Source: Diplosphaera chodatii
Taxonomy: Eukaryota; Chlorophyta; Trebouxiophyceae; Prasiolales; Stichococcaceae
Direction of reading: 5' to 3'
DNA length: 64,000 nt
NCBI GenBank assembly: GCA_032358165.1
Contig: JAALGY010000053.1
Coordinates: forward strand, 1,674,001 to 1,738,000
Shown: one piece after another, positions 47,857 to 63,059 of the stretch
Layout: each line of letters starts with the position of its first letter
How positions within the stretch are numbered: position 1 is the first letter of the stretch
Notes under the pieces: model-generated
What the model saw: the letters and a program-made list of their open reading frames with translations, nothing else
Told to the model about the DNA's origin: nothing
Databases searched by the model: none
Made by a program: the position numbers and the translations under genes

Positions 47857-50800
47857 CTACGGGTCAGCCATGCGGTCGGCGTCCAAGATCCTGGCGAGTA
47901 TCGCACTCATGTGCGCCTTCTCTTGTGTGGCCTCGGTTGTGCCGCCCACACCGCTGAGCACCGCCGCGTCCAAACGCAACTTCCGCTGCACGTCTCACCA
48001 ACATGCGTCAGCAGCGGACCTTCACAAGCGGCGAGTGAGAGTTTCTGTAGCCTCTACAGTAATGTGCATTGACTATCAAGGTTGTAATGATCAGACCTGG
48101 GCGATGCTCAGGATGTCTGCATCCACTGTGGCGTCGGTGATGAGCCTATAAATGGTGACGGGGCGCTCCTGCCCAAGCCTATGGCTGCGGTCCTCGGCCT
48201 GCGACACGCCGACGCCACACCGATGAAGCCCTCTGCGCATCAAGCCTGTGCCCTTCTGACTGCTGTCAGGAAGAAAGCAGTCATTTGGTACCTGTTTGTC
48301 TGTCTGCGGGTTGAAGTCGCAGTCGTGGATGAGGACCGTGTCGGCGCCCACAAGGTTCAGGCCCTGGCCGCCAGCGCGCGTCGACAGCAGGAATGCAAAG
48401 ATGCTGCTGTCCTGATTGTACCTGCATGCCGTCAGGTCCGCGTGCGCACGTCAGCTGCTGACACTGCTCGTAGCCGTGCCGACAGGTGCAACAGGCTGCA
48501 ACGAGTGGGTACAGGCAAAAACGCATTGGTGTTGCCACATGACACGAACGCACATGTCCACAATTGTCAAACGATCAGCAACTGCTGTGGACCCGTCCAA
48601 GCGCACATATTTCATGCCCAGTTCCTGCACATGAACACTTCGAATGTCGATGCAAGAACGAGTTGGCTGTGGGAAGCATAAGGAGCAGCGCACCAAGCAC
48701 ACGGCAGGCTGCTGCGATGTTTGCAGCTGCACGGTGTGCAGGAAGAAGTCTGTGCACAGGATCTTGCAGGGCTTCCGACGATCAGGGCGCTTTTCAGCAC
48801 CTGCATCAGCCACTCTACCAGATCCAAGATGCTCGTCCACTGGCTGAAGAGCAACACCCTGTGACCACCACTCCGAAGCTCTGGCAACAGCTCCGCCAGC
48901 AGCTTGAACTTGGCCGACTCCCGCATCTGCAGTGGCACAAGCGTTTGATTGCCAGCGGGCACAGAAGCTCACAGGGTCAGTGCATGATCGGACGCCGCAC
49001 ACAGGCACTGCGCCGGCGTGTGCTGTGAAGCCTACACTGCACACTAAGTGCGCAAACCTTGTCGGCGGGCAGCACCAGCTGCTGCAGGCGCTTGTTGCGG
49101 CTCGCGCTGCAGAAGACGTGCAGCTCGTGGTCGCTGTAGCCACCAAGCTCTGCCTGCACCTGCCCCAGGGTGGCCTGCGCGCCAAAGTCTCCCCTGCAAC
49201 GCAGATCAAGGTGTTGGTGCATGTCATCCAGCTGTTCGCACAGCAGGCAAACAGCACTTGCCCGGGCACAGCACCTGCCCACAAAGTAGAAGTAGGTCTG
49301 TTTGGGTCTGCGGATGCAGTCTCACCTTTTGTGTGCAATGGCCGCAATCTCCTGCAACTTGCTGTCTGTGTATGCTGAGCGCACCAGCAGCGGGTGCTGC
49401 GCGATCTTGCGCAGGTGTACAAACGTGTTTCCAATCTTCTGGGCACTCAGCGCCGGCAGCAGTGCTGCAGCCCTGTTGCCGCCTTTGCTGCTTGCAGCTG
49501 CTCTGACTGCACCTGCGTTGCGCAGCTGGTGTTCAGCACCGGCTGCGCCCCTCTAACCGCATCTCAAGTTGGCTGGTCTGCTTGGCATGCTGGCGATGAC
49601 GAACAATAATAACGAACACCAGCTGCACGCACCTGAGGCGCCTGCTGCATCTGCTCTGAACTGCTGGACTGCTGCACCATACAGCGCTGCCTGCGGAGCT
49701 GTCATGGTCACCCGCCGTTCCTGAGGAAGCAGCCATGTACATGTTGGGGGGTCCTCTGCAGGCCTGGATGGTGCGACATAGCTGTGCTGCTGGACTGTGG
49801 CAAAATGATGTGTCACGGTAGCGTGTTGTACACCTCCTGTTGTTTGGGGACCAGCTGGCTGGCGACCTGCTCCTTGAGGCGGCGCAGCAGGAAGGGCTGG
49901 AGCAGACTCCGCATGCGGGCTGTCAGCACTTCCTCTGGAATATCCTCCTGGCGTCACCAGCCGTGAATATGGTGGAGTGACAGGCTGGTGACCATGTATA
50001 GAGCTTCAATGCAGCAGCTGAGGTCTCCAGCAAGCCTGCTTGTTGGCCCATGAGCCTGGTAGACAGCATAGCAGCTGGCAGTCAAGTTCCATTGCTCTTC
50101 CAGATATATGCTGGCAAGGTCTCCACCTCAAGCTCGTCCAGGCGCTCGCCAGCAGCACCAAAGATGCCAGGCTCCAGAAAACTTAGCAGCGTCTTCAGCT
50201 CATTCAGGTCGTTCTGCAGGGGTGTGCCTGGCGAAAAGGTCGAAGCACAGTCTGTGGGCCACACACTCTTCCGGCATGGTGGAAGGGTGGCAGGTTTAGA
50301 TAGCAGGGTTCATTGGGGATGAGGGCTTTCGTAATTAGGGTGACAATTGCACCTGTCAGGAACAGCCGCCGCTTTGTGGTGGCCGCCACCCTGTATGCAA
50401 ATCAACAGTGTTACTCTACACACCCTACAGATGTCATCTCAAGGGTCTCAGGTGCGGAGGTGCAGAACTCACGCTCGGAGCCGTGTGGTGCGGGCGGCTT
50501 GCCTCCCCTTGACAGCGTGCGCCTGCGGTCATCCATGAGGGTGATGGGCAACAAAAGCCATGGCGCTGGCCTGCTGCCAATGCCAGTGGTGCCCCGTACT
50601 GTTGACAGTACGGGCACCATGTCAGACGCTTCACGCTATGGTCCACAGGCAACACCTCATCGAGCAGGATGTGCGACCATGGCGTGGGGGAGCTTGCTAC
50701 ACGCCTGCATAATGGATACACATGCAGCTCAGGGTGCAAGCTTCATGCACATGGGCTTCTTGCCACATGCATGTATTCAAAGGTCGAGAACGCCACACCT

Positions 50801-53076
50801 GAGGAACCTCCTATCATTTTTGTTGTCTGCACTGTCCCGCTCAAACATGGTGTAGGTCGTTAGCAGCACATCAAAGGGCGGAGGCCTGCCGTCATCACTG
50901 TCCGACCGCCTGTATAAGCAGGCGTACCACAGCTGGATCAGAGCGTTTAGCAAGAAGCTGTGTGCACTGTGATGTACATCCCAGCACCGCGGAGCAGAGC
51001 AGCCTATGTGTCGGAGACTCACTCCCATGCCTTCCAGTCATCCTGCACATCAGCGCGCGCACTGCCGTGGTAGACTGCATATGTGAGACAGGGTGCCCAT
51101 CGCTGAAGCTCCCTCTGCCTGCACCGTCACGAGCGTTTGACCACTCAGCATTGCATGCGTCAGAAGGGTGCGCATGCTATGCACTGTCGCATCCGATCAT
51201 CGCTGGATCTATCAGCCGTCTGTCCTCACCAGTTCTCCAGCAGGCTAGCTGGCACGACAAGGAGGTGAGGCCCAGGATCCTGTTCCACAGCCTTCAGCAC
51301 CCCCAAGAAGCAAATGGCCTGTGCCGTCTTGCCCTGCAGTTGTATGACGTGCTTCATCTCCTGGCTTGCCTACATTGGGACGGCCACTTGGACTGGATGA
51401 TGTGTGCACCATCGGCAAGTGTGAGCATGGCCATCGACACTGCTACATTGATGGCCAATGTACCAGTCCCATGTCGTCTGCAAGGATGCTGCCTGGAATG
51501 CCGAGCCGCGTCAGGAGCACCAGCCAGTTCACCCCCAGCACCTGTCAGCGCAACATGGGGGTGCTGCACATCATTCATGAGCATGGCGTGCTGAGCGACT
51601 GGATTGACTGTTGCTGTTCATATACGGTCCAGGTGTGTCCAAAAGTGCGTCACCTGGTAGGGCTTCAGGCTGCCAGAGAGGCCGCCGCATGCTGCGGCCA
51701 GCAGCTCGTGGTCGACCACCGCGAGGCTTCCACGGGCTTCTGTCTGGCTGTCGGCAGCGCTACAGCCAGCACATGTTGTCCTTGACTATGATGGCTGGAC
51801 CTGATTTTTGTGTTGTCCTGAAATGTCGGCCAACTGCAGCAGATCACCGCCAGAGGGGCCCCGCATACACCAACTGCTGCGAAGGAGCATAGCCTGTACC
51901 TGAGCTGATCGCCTAGCGCAGTGCGGATGCGCTGTGCGACCTCCTCGCACTGCTCCAGCACACCTGCCGGCCTTTGCTGGGGTGGCGCTGGCTGCGGTTC
52001 TGGCTCTGGCATACCTGGCTGCGGCTGCGCATCCTCTGTATGTGGACCACATGGGCTGACCCACAGGTCCCACACGAAGCACTTGACATCGTGACCGAAC
52101 AGCAGGGGTGCGTCAGCTGAAGGTAGACTGTAACGTACCGCTGTCGGAAAGCTCAATCGGAATGGGGCTTGCTGCAGCAGGGGTGGGCGCCCCGTTGCTC
52201 GTCAGGTCGATGGCTGCATAGGGTGTCTCAGGGACGGGGCTCTCTGACACGAGCAGCTGCCTGTTTTTTGTTTGCGGTGCCGGAACTGGGTCATCGTCGC
52301 TGTCCTCCAGAATCGCTCGCCTCTGCATTCAACACAGCACCTCTGCTTGCCGCTGCCTTGCAGGATGCGGCCCACGATATCTTCTGCAGCTTGCTGTCAC
52401 TGTACACACTGCATCATATGCACATCACCGCAGCACTCGCCTTGACAGCGGGGGGGCGGACGTCTGCACTATGCTGCCCTGCAGCTGCCGGCCGCATGTG
52501 GCGCTTGCCATTCACCGGCGAGGGAGAGACGCCCTCCTGAGTGCCCTGCAGCGCAGTCACGCTTGTAGCGGTGAGGCTCTTCCTGCTGGATCCCCATTCA
52601 TGCCTATGCAGGCGTTGGGTGCAGACAGCTGCTGTGCTGGTGTGGGCAGTACCCGCTGTGCAGTTGTCCGCGGTGCTGGCTTCGGCACCTGCTGCGCTGC
52701 TGCAGCTCCAAGGCCTGTCCGCAGGCCGCCCAGTGGGGTCCGCCTGCTGGGACTGCCCCCACTGTTCGCGCGCTTGCACCTGAAGGCGTCGAAGGCTGCG
52801 CCACAGCACGAGGATCGTTATGACTCATTGACATGGCTGCAGTTGCTGGCAATTGGGGCGCCCATCCTGTTGCCCAGGTATGGGCTGGCGTGGCATGCAT
52901 GGAGACCAGAACTCACCGTTGCCACCATCCCGGCGCCCTTGATCGGTCTGCGGCTCGCCATCCGAGCGACTGACATCGGACAGCCGCTGTGGGAGGTTCT
53001 TTCTGATGTCGAGCTTGACGGCGGCACGGCTCTTGGGGATGCGCAGGTCGTCCTCGCTGTCAGGGAAGTCCCTCAT
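47857..53076 (-). CDS. SNF2-family chromatin remodeler, SMARCAD1/Fun30/ETL1-like
   Basis: Twenty-three exons in phase (transcript order): 52917-53076, 52653-52795, 52441-52545, 52139-52322, 51900-52116, 51654-51747, 51464-51541, 51230-51333, 51023-51118, 50799-50909, 50656-50704, 50473-50522, 50353-50390, 50127-50227, 49834-49947, 49633-49720, 49326-49512, 49058-49193, 48801-48926, 48554-48624, 48292-48421, 48097-48198, 47857-47985; 870 residues. Helicase motifs: LADDMGLGKT (I), LLDEAHAVKGR (II), [18 protein letters not shown] (III), [14 protein letters not shown] (IV), [25 protein letters not shown] (V), [10 protein letters not shown] (VI). Asp-rich patches ([16 protein letters not shown]) mark the N terminus, as in SMARCAD1/ETL1. 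It should slide or edit nucleosomes in the nucleus. The intron after 52441 begins with GC (AAG|GCGAGT). Exon 2/3 limits are the least certain. Confidence 0.9.
50587..50619. repeat. 14-bp inverted repeat with one bulged base in a remodeler intron
   Basis: TGGTGCCCCGTACTG pairs with CAGTACGGGCACCA around a TTGA loop, in the intron between 50522 and 50656. Confidence 0.75.
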
Positions 53077-53525
53077 CCGTACAGTACGTATGTCAGAGGA
53101 ACACCATCCACATGTGGGTCTATGCACGAGGGCACTACCGATTCAAAGCACTGTTGGACGCTGCATGCAGATGGAACTTCGTCAGGGAGCCAAATGCCAG
53201 CTCATGCATCGGCTGCCAGCATGCAGGCCCCAACACACCGCTCTGATGATCCGATGTTGGGGTTGAGAAACGCCAAGGTGGTCGACTGTTGTCAGCGTGT
53301 CCTACATGATGCAAATTTGCAGGGGCACAAGCATGCACCAACATGCACAGCTAGCAACAGCTACCGGCAGGCCAGATTTCTCCTTACATGCATACGTCAC
53401 TTCCAAGGCTGGACATGAGGTCCTGCAACATCAGACAGGCATATCAGGTCCATTGCGACCTGCATCAGCCTACTCTGCTATGACAGCAGCGACATGCCGC
53501 GGCAGTGTAAATAATATTTGAGCAC
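53077..53525. promoter_or_regulatory. bidirectional promoter region between remodeler and Ecdysoneless genes
   Basis: 449 bp between divergent start codons. No coding signal recognised. Confidence 0.5.
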
Positions 53526-57391
<3,866 letters not shown>

Positions 57392-57436
57392 ACTTACGCA
57401 ATCAACAGGTTCACGGTTGCACGTATCTAACACGTG

Positions 57437-57441
57437 TGTAA
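57437..57441 (+). terminator. TGTAA polyadenylation signal candidate for the Ecdysoneless gene
   Basis: TGTAA 45 bases after the stop codon. Confidence 0.45.
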
Positions 57442-57483
57442 CGCATCAGCAGCTGGTATCCCGGAAATCTCGCAACCTGGAGG

Positions 57484-57539
57484 CTTGCAGTTACAGTGGT
57501 GATCTGAAGCTCTTGCAGTTACAGTGGTGATCTGAAGCT
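57484..57539. repeat. perfect 28-bp tandem duplication
   Basis: 57484-57511 is repeated exactly at 57512-57539. Each copy contains TTACA (TGTAA on the minus strand), 115-150 bases past the rhomboid stop, so the duplication doubles a candidate polyadenylation signal of that gene. Confidence 0.9.
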
Positions 57540-57637
57540 CTAGTATACAGGTGGTACAATTTCACACAACATCTAGCATATACAGCAGACGTCTGATGGC
57601 ACGCAGGCCCAATATCACGGAGCGACATTCCTAGCAC

Positions 57638-58883
57638 CTACCCAAGTACCACATCATCACCGCTGGATCTGAGTAGCAGATACGACCTGAGCCGTTCGAA
57701 GTGGAGACTGCCGAACTGCCTGTGCAAGCTCCAGGCAACAGCGCCAAGGAAGCAGACGAATATGGCCAGGTTGGCCAATGATGGAACAGTCGGCAGGAAT
57801 GCCATGACATACCCGGCGACGAGGCCAGCAAGATGACCCAGGAAGCTGGCCTGGGGCACGATAACCGATGTGAACACCAGTGCTCCCGGTGGCATCAGGT
57901 TGGCAGGAATAGGCACGGCCCCAAAAAGGCTGTACGTCGCTGTTGCGCCTGCAGAATGTGGCAGCATTGTGGATCAGACGGTGATTCAGCCGCACGAACC
58001 TGGTTGCCACTCAAAACGAAAAGGTGAAATGGATGCCAGGTGACATCCACGAAGGGCGCACCCGCAGACGCAGCCAGGTACGCCATCCAAGCAAAAACAA
58101 CACAAGAATATCCGACAGTCAGCGTGTGTGCATCCTGCTCTCTGCGGAAGGCATGCACAGCAACTGCATAGAGCGCCATGATGCCCTGCAGCACCACAGA
58201 CATGGTGCCAGTTACTGATGTGTGTTTCTTGGAGTCTGTGCCGTCATCAGCAACAGTTTGCAATGAGAGCAGCGGAGGTGAGCAGACGCACCACCGAAGA
58301 CAGGACAAGGAAGAGCGCCGTGTAGGATAGGTAGAACAGGGAGCCGCTGCCGCCCTGGGTCTCAACATACCCCATATTCCAGAGGGCACTGCAATTGAAC
58401 AGGAGGTGCACCCCCGAGACATGGCTCACCTACACGCAATGCAACCGCCACATCACAAGCCAACCTTTTGAGTATCGAAGATATTTGGTAATGTTCTCAC
58501 TGACGGTGGCAGCTCGGGTAGCTGACTCACTCACAGGAACCAGAGCAGCTGCCCATGTGCAGAAGCATGCGACCACAGCTCACACGCAGCAGCAGCTCAC
58601 TTGTGCTGTGAGTAGCCGCCAAACTTGCTTGCCCCGCACGACCAGGTCGTATGAGGCGCCCACATGCTGGTAGTCGGCGCCCACGCTGTGGATCCGCAGC
58701 CAGACGGCAGCGAGCAGGCAGACGATGACGGAGGTGACTGGCCGATCCAGCACCTGTCTGCAGTGAAAGCCGTGAGCTTGACGTCACATGCAACATCTGG
58801 TGAGGCTTGAGGAGATGAGAGTAGATGCACGGGAGCACAAAGACATCTGCCAGGGTCACCTCAAATAGCACGGACCGCCCCAT
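57638..58883 (-). CDS. rhomboid-family intramembrane serine protease, plant RBL13-like
   Basis: Five exons (transcript order): 58860-58883, 58601-58753, 58292-58429, 58062-58185, 57638-57948; 249 residues. The first exon is only 24 nt (MGRSVLFE) and rests on phase agreement with exon 2. Landmarks: VWRLLTAQVSHVSGVHLLFN, ETQGGSGSLFYL, the catalytic-serine motif VGYSCVVFAWM, and the catalytic-histidine helix IVPQASFLGHLAGLVAGY; six hydrophobic segments in all. The GYSC form and PQASFLGH segment match the plant RBL13/RBL14 subgroup. It should cleave substrates within a membrane, probably Golgi/ER or plastid; targeting is unclear. Confidence 0.88.
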
Positions 58884-59067
58884 CCTTCTGCAGCTGGCTG
58901 TCACTCTGCATGGCAGTAGAAGACCATATCGTCAGCAGCCTGAAACTCCACACGAATGGCAGATGAGGTTGTAGCAGCCACTGCGCCTGCGATGCAACTG
59001 CGACTGTGCTGGTGCAGTCAGAATGGTGCATGAAGTATCGGCATGGAGGCACCAGCCTCACATACGT

Positions 59068-59775
59068 TCAGGTCTGTGGTGAATAACTGTCGTCATCCTG
59101 CCTCACGTTGCAGAGCATCGTAATCACACAAGTGGCTGTGAGCGGTGTGTTGATCATGTCCCCGTACGGAGCGCACCAATCGAAGCTCATTGGTGCGCCG
59201 ATGAGCAGAGTGTCAATGGAGAGGACGCCATCGTCAGATCCGGCAATCCTGGCAGCGCCTGCAGCAGGGCACCTGTGGGGGGTGGGTGGTGTGAGCGTCA
59301 GCACGAGAGTAAGCCCCGTTGAGTTGGCGGACCAAAGGAGTCCGCTGGCACACATAACTGTATTGATGGCGAACTGCCCTGTGCGACACGCTTGCCGAGG
59401 CAAGGGCGCTACAGGGGTCTTGCGCTTTCGCGCTGGCACTCTCTGCCTCGTCGCCCGGGGACTTTCGCCCGGTGAGACACGCTCTCCTCGGCCGAAGCCA
59501 ATAGCGATACACCGAAGTGGCCCTTCATGCTGCGCCCACCTTGTTGCTGTTGTTGACGGCGTGGCGGGCTGCCGGACGATGGAGCGCCACCTGCCGAGAC
59601 GGTTCCTGCACAGTACACCACCGCATACATGACGACGAGCAAGCCACAGCATACATGCTGTACTGTACAAGGACAGCAGCACACGCAGAGGCCTCAGTTG
59701 GTAGTGCATGTTGTTCGTCGTCACATTGAACATCAGAACCTGTTGGAAAACTTGTTGTCGATCATTGGCCTCCAC
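59068..59775 (-). CDS. possible membrane-protein exons, unidentified
   Basis: One frame is open across the span and contains hydrophobic segments (LRVLLSLYSTACMLWLARR; NTPLTATCVITMLC) and GAPMSFDWCAPYGD. Splicing out roughly 59280-59530 with a phase-2 GT-AG intron keeps that frame, but the other two frames can also be spliced in phase here, so the model is not secure. A further hydrophobic stretch near 59910-60100 on the same strand (PLLLTLLVAAWF) may be a 5' exon. The rest of 58884-60323 shows nothing recognisable. No family identified. Confidence 0.25.
   Translation of the reverse strand: MEANDRQQVFQQVLMFNVTTNNMHYQLRPLRVLLSLYSTACMLWLARRHVCGGVLCRNRLGRWRSIVRQPATPSTTATRWAQHEGPLRCIAIGFGRGERVSPGESPRATRQRVPARKRKTPVAPLPRQACRTGQFAINTVMCASGLLWSANSTGLTLVLTLTPPTPHRCPAAGAARIAGSDDGVLSIDTLLIGAPMSFDWCAPYGDMINTPLTATCVITMLCNVRQDDDSYSPQT
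59171..59198. repeat. perfect 10-bp inverted repeat
   Basis: GCGCACCAAT and its exact reverse complement around an 8-base loop. Confidence 0.85.
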
Positions 59776-60323
59776 TTATCATAACGCAGCTGGTGCACAT
59801 GCAGTATATCATCAGCACGATCAAAGGCGCGGTGCATCGGCTGAGTGTGTCACCTGCAGGATCGCGGATCGCAGCCGGCGGCTGCGGGCCTCTCGGCAGG
59901 CCTCAACCGCCGATGGGAATGCTGATGAGGTGTCGCAGGCCGTTACGGCAGGCGTTCGTGAACCAGGCAGCAACAAGCAATGTGAGCAATAGCGGCGCAG
60001 GCCGCAGCCGAATGTCGACCAGGAGTTTAGGGTTTGCAGGCCGTTGCGCCCGTTCGGCCCTGCACTCCCAGCTTCCCCGCACCCCCTGCGACTTCAGCAA
60101 GATTGCGCATTTCAGGCCCCGCTGTCGCGGGTTACATGCACCGTGTCTGTGTGAAGTAACGCAGTCATTTGTGGGCAGGGGACTTGACCGCTGAACAATC
60201 CCCTAACGCTCACAGCATTGAGGATTGCAAACACAACGGGCACACCGCTGTGGGAGATCGTCCAGAATGCTGATCGCGCGTGAGCGCTACGCCTGACATC
60301 TGAGGGCTCAAGCGGCCGTATTC

Positions 60324-63059
60324 ATGAGCAGCACCGTCGCGAGCCCACCGGGGGCGACAGGCTGGGAGGTCAATGCCGCAGATGCGCTTGGCATTTCCTT
60401 CTCCCAGTTCCGCTTTACCATCGCCTTCTTCCTGAGCGTGGTGGTCGGCGCTGGCTTCCGCATCCTACCTAACCCCAGAAGTGACTTTGCAATAACCTCA
60501 ATGTCGTGACTTCCTCTTCTCAGACAGACCCAACTGTCCGCACCACATGCAGTTCCAGTCTATGCATCAATTCGTTGCGTCTACACCTGTGCAGGTCGCC
60601 ACCTGTACGCCGCTATCACAGGATTTCTTCTCATCTACTACCCTTTCGGCAATGGGGTCCTCAATGCGCTGGTCCCGGCATTTTTCAGCTATGTTGCCAT
60701 GCTCCGCTTCCGTGAGCACGCAGCCACCCTCACATGGCTGACCAGCTTCGGCTACCTGTTGTGGTGGTAAGCTGCTAAACTCACCGTTCGAGTGATGTGT
60801 TCGTCGTCCTGCAGATACTACACAACAGATCCCCAGAAACCTGCACATTGACACAGGCTTACCTGCTCCTGCAGTCACATTGGCAGTGCCAGCGGGCAGG
60901 CCTGGAAGGAGGGCAAAATGGACTTTACCGGCGCACAAATGGTGTTGACGCTGAAGCTGATCTCCGTGGCAGTTTGCTACCAGGACGGGCTGAAGAAGGA
61001 GGAGGTGCGCACAGCTGCATGCTGGCTGCAGGTCTTGCACCAATGATGCCCGTTTGTGCTGCGACAGTTGGGCGCACTGTCCCCCCCGGGCTCATCACTC
61101 AGAGGTTTCCGTGCGACGTCAGGACCTCAGCGCTTATCAGCAAAGCCACAAGCTGACAGAGCTGCCTAGCCCGCTTGCCTACATGTCGTACCTCTTCGCC
61201 GGTGGCAACCTTCTGGCAGGCAAGCGCCGTTTGCTCTTGGGGACCACAGTCAATCTCTTTGCTCTTCTGCATGATCATGCTCAGTTTGCCGCACGAATGT
61301 CATCTGGCAATCTTTTGTCATGTGCAGGGCCTTTCTTTGAGGTGAAGGACTACTTGCAGTTCATCAACCGGGAAGGTATGTGGGCATCTGAAGCCTGCAA
61401 GCGTGGGAGCCCCAATCCCCTAGTACCAGGCCTGGTGCGTGAACTGGATACACACCGAGCATGCATGATGTGCCTCGCTATGGTGTGTGGTCCTGCGCTC
61501 AATAGGGATGAGCAGCAAGGAGCCATAGCATGTTCAATGTAGGTGCGGCTGGCCAAGGGCGTCATCTGCGCCGGCCTGCACCTGTACTTCACAGCCTACT
61601 TCCCAGTGGATGCCATGGAGTCTGCCTGGTTCCCGCGGATGAACTTCCTTCAAAAGTGAGGATGTGCCGGGCGCTTGTCTCTGCGATCATGGCCATGCTG
61701 GACGCTGCCTGTACTTTACAGCCGCATGGTTCCCCTGCTGATCAAAGCTCTTTATGCAGGATCGCCTTCATCTATGCTGTGTCCGTCACATACCGGCTGC
61801 GATATTACTTCGCATGGGCTGTGTCTGAGAGCTCCCTGATATTTTCGGGCCTGTCATTCAATGGCTACGACTACAGCACTGGCCGTGCCAAGTGAGTCTG
61901 GACCGCTGCAGAATATGCATGTTGCAGCGTCAGTTGATGCTGATACTGAGCTGCCCTGTGCGTGCTGAGCAGCCGCCCCCTTACCTCAACAAAGCAATCA
62001 CTGCACAAGCAGGTGGGATCGTTGCGTGAACACCCGCATGCGCAAGGTGGAGCTGTCCAACTCTGCGGCACGTTTGCCAGCCGACTGGAATGTGGCGACC
62101 GGCAACTTCCTGCGCAGATGTGAGTGCTCGCAGCGTGTACATCCCGTGCTTGCACCTGCTTGGGTCGAGGTTTGCAATCTTCAGCGTGGCTGCCATGGGC
62201 ATGTCAGTGGCCCCCTCGACCTGCTGGTCGTTGTTGCATACAGATGTGTATGATCGGCTGACGCCCAAGGGGCGCAAGCCGCAGCTGTCCACGCTCGTCG
62301 TCACGCAGCTGGTCAGCGGCCTGTGGCACGGCATATTCCCAGGCTACGCCCTGTTCTTCATCTCGTGTGCCTTCTTCTTCAACTCCAGCAAGGTACGCCA
62401 TGTGGACAGTGTGACGTGTCACACACACACCAGGCTGCTAGATGGTCTGGTGCATGCTGCAGCGTGTTCAAATGTTGTCATGTTGTGCAAGGCCAGCCCA
62501 CCCATTGTAGGTGATATACCGGTACGAGCGGGACTGGAGCGAGCGGGCGCAGAACAACTTGCTGTGGCGCTTTGTCAAGCTGCTGTACACTCAGCTCACC
62601 CTGCAGTACCTGGGTGCATCCTTCATGGTGGGTCCTTGGTGCTCAGACTGCATGTCAATGTTTGCTGGGATTGCTGGGATCTGTGTCACGCTGTCCATGC
62701 GTTGCGTGGCTTAAGGCCAGCATTTGATGCTTGCTGCCGCATGCTGTGCAGGTGCTGCACTTCAACAGCAGCCTTGCAGTGTGGCGCTCGGTGCACTTCT
62801 TCGGGCACCTTGCAATCGCAGGTGCGCAGTGTTGCTGATCTTAGGCATCCTGCACACAGCAGTGCTGCAGGTGGCTGCACGCCCACCTCATCACAGCTAT
62901 CCTTCAGTTTCACTGTCAATGCTTGGTGGTGCTGCAGCGGTCACGATGTACGCGGTGGTGTTTCCCCCCAAGCGGCCCAAGAAGCCTGCGGAGCCTGCGG
63001 GCAAGGGCGTGGACCAGGCAGACGGCGCTGTCGCGGCGCACGGAAGCAAAGAGGAGTGA
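60324..63059 (+). CDS. MBOAT-family lysophospholipid acyltransferase (plant LPCAT/LPLAT-like)
   Basis: Twelve exons: 60324-60480, 60595-60766, 60875-61004, 61123-61219, 61328-61434, 61543-61655, 61760-61891, 62013-62119, 62244-62392, 62511-62627, 62752-62821, 62938-63059; 490 residues. It re-acylates lysophospholipids with acyl-CoA in the ER membrane and feeds polyunsaturated acyl groups between phosphatidylcholine and triacylglycerol pools. Landmarks: many hydrophobic helices, FTGAQMVLTLKLISVA, LAGPFFEVKDYLQFI, YRLRYYFAWAVSESS, the catalytic Asn region WDRCVNTRMRKVE and catalytic His in VSGLWHGIFPGY. The C terminus is a cytosolic Lys/Pro-rich tail ending KEE. The 4th intron begins with GC (CAG|GCAAGC after 61219); no in-frame GT is near. 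Plant members LPLAT1/2 share this layout. Confidence 0.95.

Noticed and set aside
59108..59632. Plus-strand ORF near 59.1-59.6 kb
   Set aside because: Composition and lack of splice partners do not support it; minus-strand hydrophobic segments are more protein-like, though also uncertain.
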